Below, in pieces: positions 60,605-64,000 of a DNA stretch of 64,000 bases. The notes beneath the pieces are model-generated. The model did no database searches. It saw nothing but the letters and a program-made list of their open reading frames with translations, and was not told the origin of the DNA. The DNA is from Acidobacteriota bacterium. GTDB taxonomy: Bacteria; Acidobacteriota; Terriglobia; Bryobacterales; Bryobacteraceae. Position 1 is the stretch's first letter. Every line of letters begins with the position of its first letter. The translations under genes were made by a program, and so were the position numbers. The stretch lies in the NCBI GenBank assembly GCA_026394055.1, contig JAPKYZ010000041.1, positions 1-64,000 on the forward strand, given 5' to 3'.

Positions 60605-62422
60605 CTAACTCTTGGCCGCCGGTTCAGCGGGCCGCTCCAGGGCCACCACCTCACCAGGCTTCAAACCGGACCGGATCGCGGCCGAAATATAGCTGACCAG
60701 ACCCACTTCCACTTCGCGACGCCGCCACACCGGCTGCTCCGCCGTGCCTTCGCGGACAAAGACGAACGGCTTGCTGTCTTTGCCTTCGCTGAAGACCGCC
60801 CCAGACGGCACGTTCATCGCCGCCGCTTCCGACGCCAGCACGACATCGGCACTCACGGAAAGATCGGGGATCACGCGCGGATCAATCTGATCCAGCTTCA
60901 AGCGCACCGGGATCTCTTTGACGTAGCTGGCCCGGAACCCGCCCGTCCGCGTGACGGCGGCAATCGCCACCACATGGGCCGGTAGGGAGAGCCCCGGATA
61001 GGCATCAAAGCTCACCATCGCCTTCGCCCCCAGCCGGAGCCGTTCGGCGTCCACCTGATTGAGTGAAGCGTTGATGATCATGGAACTGGTGTCGACCACT
61101 TGCATGAAGAACTGGCCCGGGTACAGCTGATCGCCCGCCTGGATTTGCGCGAACTCGGAGCCGCGGAAGGTGTTCTGCATCACCGTCATGCCATCAATGG
61201 CCGACTTGGCCAGCATGCGGTCCGCATTCTGCTCCGCGCGCCGCAGCTCGAGCTCAGAAGACTTCAGGTCCAGCTCCTGGTTGCGGATCTGGGCCTTCTC
61301 GGAAATGTCGACAAACCGGACCTCGCTCAGCAACTGTTTGTACTGCGCTTCCGCCTCATCGAGGGCCAACTTCAGCCGCTCGGAGTCGATCGCACCGCGC
61401 ACCGGCGTGGTCTTGATGTCCAGCTTGGCTTTCTCGAGCGCCGCCTTCGCCGTGGCAATCGTCTGCCGGTGGGCCTCGCGATAGACATCGAGGTCAGCCC
61501 GCAGCTTCTTTACGTTGGCTTGTTGCTGAGCCACGGAGGACTTGTAGTCTTCCAGGCGCTGCAGCATGAACTGGCGGTCAAACTCGGCCACGGTATCGCC
61601 TTTTTTGACGCGTGAGCCGGGCTTCACCAAGTCCTGCAGGATCAGCATGAATTCGTTGCCACCACCGCCGCCGCCACCACCGCCACCACCGCCCTGCAAT
61701 TGCGAACTGGTGGACCCCAAGCCATCGGCGCCGGAGGCGGACGAAGTGGACCCGATCGAGCGCGAGGAACTGGAGGAGGAAGCGCTGGACGTCGCGGCCT
61801 TGGTGCTGATACGCGACGTGGCCGACTTGAGCGCCGAGCTGGCGCTGGGAGCACTAAAGCCACCCCCCGATGCGCCGGAGCCGCCGCTGGCACCGGAGCC
61901 GCCGGATACCGCGCTGCCGGACGAGGCCACGGTCGCCGAAGCATCCGCGGAGCCACCACCGGAGTCCGCGCCGCCGCCACCACCACCGCCACCGCGCGCA
62001 CCACCGCCGCCACGAGCGCCACCACCGCCGCCGGTCGCGCCCGCCATCGAAGCTTGAGCCGGACCATTGGCGTCGCGGCCGCGGCCGCTGCGGTTGGCGC
62101 GGAGCTGCGGGGTCACCAGAGAAACAAACTTTTCCGCCGCCGTCACGCCCGTCAGCCGGATGGTCTGGTCCACCCCTCCGGTCGCCACCGTCGCGGTGCG
62201 CAGCGCCACCACCGCCACCGGTGGGGCATCCGCGCTGCGGCTGAGCATGTACCACGCGCCAGCGGCGGCCACCGCCACCACACAAACGCCCAGGATGGCC
62301 CAGGGGAACGGCTTTTTCGGCAGTTCAGGCGCAGGCGCCAGAACCGGCTTAGGAGACGGCGCGCCGTCAGCCTGGGGCCCACGGCCCGACGGGGCGGGTA
62401 AACCTGTGATGGGAGAGTTCAT
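60605..62422 (-). CDS. HlyD-type adaptor with large Gly/Ser/Ala low-complexity insertion
   Basis: 605 residues from the ATG at 62422 (GGAG eight bases upstream). Membrane anchor about 40-60. The first strand region (about 70-115, VDQTIRLTGVTAAEKFVSLVTPQL) is broken at residue about 122 by 135 residues of Gly, Ser, Ala and Thr, then resumes as NEFMLILQDLVKPGSRVKKGDTVAEFDRQ (lipoyl half). Coiled coil about 285-400; second half, barrel and membrane-proximal domains follow. The insertion therefore sits inside the lipoyl domain. First of three consecutive adaptors. Confidence 0.85.
   Translation of the reverse strand: MNSPITGLPAPSGRGPQADGAPSPKPVLAPAPELPKKPFPWAILGVCVVAVAAAGAWYMLSRSADAPPVAVVALRTATVATGGVDQTIRLTGVTAAEKFVSLVTPQLRANRSGRGRDANGPAQASMAGATGGGGGARGGGGARGGGGGGGGADSGGGSADASATVASSGSAVSGGSGASGGSGASGGGFSAPSASSALKSATSRISTKAATSSASSSSSSRSIGSTSSASGADGLGSTSSQLQGGGGGGGGGGGGNEFMLILQDLVKPGSRVKKGDTVAEFDRQFMLQRLEDYKSSVAQQQANVKKLRADLDVYREAHRQTIATAKAALEKAKLDIKTTPVRGAIDSERLKLALDEAEAQYKQLLSEVRFVDISEKAQIRNQELDLKSSELELRRAEQNADRMLAKSAIDGMTVMQNTFRGSEFAQIQAGDQLYPGQFFMQVVDTSSMIINASLNQVDAERLRLGAKAMVSFDAYPGLSLPAHVVAIAAVTRTGGFRASYVKEIPVRLKLDQIDPRVIPDLSVSADVVLASEAAAMNVPSGAVFSEGKDSKPFVFVREGTAEQPVWRRREVEVGLVSYISAAIRSGLKPGEVVALERPAEPAAKS
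61655..62059 (-). repeat. Low-complexity coding insertion (poly-Gly, then Ser/Ala/Gly)
   Basis: The DNA consists of GGN-type codon runs at both ends (twelve consecutive Gly codons near the 3' end, nine near the other) with Ser/Ala-rich codons between. The codons are mixed rather than a pure trinucleotide repeat, which suggests selection on composition as well as slippage. Confidence 0.7.
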
Positions 62423-62504
62423 TGCGGTGGCTCCGGAAGCACGCACACTTCGAGCGGCGTTCCGCTCATTCTACTAGGTCTTGACGACGCCTTGAAGGAA
62501 AAGG

Positions 62505-63188
62505 TTAGCGCGGAGTGCGATCTACCAGTTGGCGGGGTGGCAATGAACCGGTGAAGCCGCGGGAGAGCATGGCGGCGTGCACGCGCTCAGCACGCTCCCA
62601 GCTCTTGATAAACAATAGCCCTATCTCACTGGCCAGCATAGGGATACGCGAGAAATTCAGCGGTCCGGCGCACCGGCTACTGCGGGCCCGTACGAGATTT
62701 TGGTACTCGTCCAGCAGCAGATCAAAGTATCGAAACATCAGGTTGGCCGTCATCACCAGCACCTGCGGCGCGTGCAATTTTTCCAGCGCCCAAAGAATTT
62801 GCGGGATCCCGGAGGTCACCACCAGCACTCCTAGCAGCAGGATGGCCGTGTAGCCTTTGAGAACCAACGCGATAGACGCCGTGAGGGCCGCCGGTTGCAC
62901 CACCAGTCCGGTGGGCGTTTCATCGACCCCGGTCAGCAGGCGCAGCGCGGCCATCAGCAGGATAAAGGGACTGACTGCGGTCATCCGGGCCAGAAAGCTG
63001 GCCGCCGGGGCGCGGCTGACGCGGGCCAGGGCCAGAACCATCACCAAAGCCCCGAGCAGCAGGTCGAGGCGTGGCGGCGCTGCCCCCAACGCCAGCATCG
63101 CACTGAAAACAAATAGCAGACGCGCGCGCGGGTCCAGGCGGTGGAGCACCGTATCCGCGGGATAGTACGAATCAAGGCGGAGGCTCAT
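62505..63188 (-). CDS. cbiQ: CbiQ-type transmembrane component of an energy-coupling factor (cobalt/nickel) transporter
   Basis: 227 residues from the ATG at 63188, which overlaps the preceding stop as ATGA; a longer frame upstream is rejected. It begins MSLRLDSYYPADTVLHRLDPRARLL, the CbiQ start. Four or five membrane helices follow, with the two cytoplasmic A-R-x motifs represented by a region around MLASEIGLLFIKSWERAERVHAAMLSRGF near the end. It couples the ATPase to the substrate-capture protein. No CbiO ATPase gene follows it here. Confidence 0.85.
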   Translation of the reverse strand: MSLRLDSYYPADTVLHRLDPRARLLFVFSAMLALGAAPPRLDLLLGALVMVLALARVSRAPAASFLARMTAVSPFILLMAALRLLTGVDETPTGLVVQPAALTASIALVLKGYTAILLLGVLVVTSGIPQILWALEKLHAPQVLVMTANLMFRYFDLLLDEYQNLVRARSSRCAGPLNFSRIPMLASEIGLLFIKSWERAERVHAAMLSRGFTGSLPPRQLVDRTPR

Positions 63189-63616
63189 CGCGAGTTCGAC
63201 CGGGCGCGCATCTTCCAGCCATACCAGCCGCCCATCAGGCCTAGGATCAATGCCGCGCCGGTGATCGCTTTTTGCCACACCGGTTGAGCGCCGGAAACGG
63301 CCAGGCTCGCGGCTTCGTTCACTGGGATGGTCAACTCCACGCGGTGACCCAGTTCGTCATCCACGACCACGCGCCAATTGCCGGGCTGATCGGGCAGGAA
63401 GGCAAAACGACCGGTGCGATCCGTCCGGCCATTTTGATGTTCGGCTTTGGGGCCGGCGGGTGAGAAGATTTCGGTGGAGGCAAAAGGGCAAGGCTCGGTG
63501 CCGGCGTAGGCCGCGCGAACCACAATAGCGGCCCCCGTGCGCTCGGCCGTCAGCACCAGATCGTGCGCCGAGGCGGCGAGGCCTGCCAGCACCAACAACC
63601 CGAACTTCGCGGTCAT
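63185..63616 (-). CDS. Small membrane-anchored protein of the CbiM/CbiQ operon
   Basis: A 143-residue protein with a signal peptide (MTAKFGLLVLAGLAASAHDL), a periplasmic beta-sandwich-like part (about 22-100, FSPAGPKAEHQNGRTDRTGRFAFLPDQPGNWRVVVDDELGH, like DUF4198 or carboxypeptidase-regulatory folds) and a C-terminal membrane helix (about 113-132, AITGAALILGLMGGWYGW). Proteins of this layout are found in nickel/cobalt transporter operons in the place of CbiN/NikL. Overlaps both neighbours, so it is co-translated. Confidence 0.72.
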   Translation of the reverse strand: MTAKFGLLVLAGLAASAHDLVLTAERTGAAIVVRAAYAGTEPCPFASTEIFSPAGPKAEHQNGRTDRTGRFAFLPDQPGNWRVVVDDELGHRVELTIPVNEAASLAVSGAQPVWQKAITGAALILGLMGGWYGWKMRARSNSR

Positions 63617-64000
63617 GCCGCGCTCAGCACGGCGGGCTTCACGCGGCGCACATAGCCGACAATGGCCGCCGTCAACAGACCTTCCAGCAGCGCCACTGCG
63701 GCATAGAGCGAAGCAATAAAGTAGAAGCCCTTGCCATAGCCCGCACCAGAGAATTCAGCCGCCATAGCCAGAGCGGGAACAAAAGTCCCGACAAAGCCCG
63801 CCAGAAAGCCCCGGGCCGCTTCCGGGATCGGACGGATCGACCAGATCGCCGCCGCCAGCAACGCACCGCCGCCCATGTTGACCGCATTTAAGCCCAGCGC
63901 GAGCAATCCGCCGTGCTGAAACAGAATGGCCTGGAACAGCAGCATCGTGTAGACCACCGGGAAGGATCGCGCTCCCAGCAACACGCCCGCCAGGCCAAAC
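63613..64000 (-). CDS. cbiM: CbiM-type substrate-capture component, N-terminus cut by window edge
   Basis: The C-terminal part of CbiM, open at the right edge (frame continues as FGLAGVLLGARSFPVVYTMLLFQAILFQHGGLLALGLNAVNMG). The HGG-LG-N--NMG motif is characteristic of CbiM/NikM. At least three membrane helices are visible in the 128 residues present. It captures Co(2+) or Ni(2+); the metal-binding N-terminus lies outside the window, so the metal cannot be judged. Confidence 0.88.
   Translation of the reverse strand, partial: FGLAGVLLGARSFPVVYTMLLFQAILFQHGGLLALGLNAVNMGGGALLAAAIWSIRPIPEAARGFLAGFVGTFVPALAMAAEFSGAGYGKGFYFIASLYAAVALLEGLLTAAIVGYVRRVKPAVLSAA

Noticed and set aside
61566-62057. Plus-strand frame with poly-Pro runs
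   Set aside because: It is the complement of the poly-Gly insertion in the adaptor gene; no signal of its own.

Overview
The window looks like chromosome from an Acidobacteriota bacterium, most likely of the Solibacter/Bryobacter group. That is inferred from gene content: a PadR regulator next to an 'acidobacterial duplicated orphan permease', an Oar-like TonB receptor with an N-terminal Cna-B domain, several HlyD/MacB export sets, a secreted regulator-type propeller protein, and high GC with densely packed genes. No rRNA, tRNA, IS transposase, phage gene or CRISPR array was seen.

Layout. 1-2.9 kb: a sugar-acid dehydratase (cut by the left edge) divergent from a secreted acetamidase/formamidase; their ATG codons abut. 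2.9-8.5 kb: a minus-strand type IV pilus / type II secretion set (PilB-like ATPase, PilM, PilN, PilO, a PilP/GspC-like protein, a pseudopilin-like protein). Its inner-membrane platform gene (GspF/PilC) lies at 17.7-18.9 kb. The 9 kb between them is accessory: two tandem paralogous VapBC pairs, BrnTA, an Asp/Glu-racemase-like protein, PadR plus ADOP permease, a propeller protein and an orphan BrnA-like antitoxin. 18.9-27.7 kb: a substrate-binding lipoprotein, a frameshifted secreted protein, a DUF4386 membrane protein, an AraC regulator, an M28 peptidase, gamma-glutamyltransferase, an antitoxin-like remnant, HicAB and a DUF72 protein. 27.7-35.4 kb: a hybrid histidine kinase, NAD-type isocitrate dehydrogenase, PurH, a PstS-like protein and a porin-like protein. 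35.7-40.3 kb: a complete ABC efflux set (two permeases, adaptor, ATPase). 40.3-54.3 kb: TadA, small secreted proteins, the TonB receptor, two aldo/keto reductases, an alpha/beta hydrolase, a LytS/LytR-type two-component pair, an SMP-30 protein, a DUF4159 protein and MutL. 54.3-62.4 kb: an export operon with three consecutive HlyD-type adaptors, one MacB-type permease and a TolC-like channel, but no ATPase. 62.5-64 kb: CbiQ, a small membrane protein and CbiM (cut by the right edge) of a cobalt/nickel uptake system.

Regulation visible in the sequence. Six genes have the pattern TANNNT, six bases, start codon, and four more have it with five or seven bases, which is what leaderless transcription predicts. 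The brnTA and hicAB promoters carry perfect palindromes, and the padR start is preceded by three alternating half-sites. Three families of short palindromic or inverted repeats sit in intergenic gaps. gspF appears to start with CTG.
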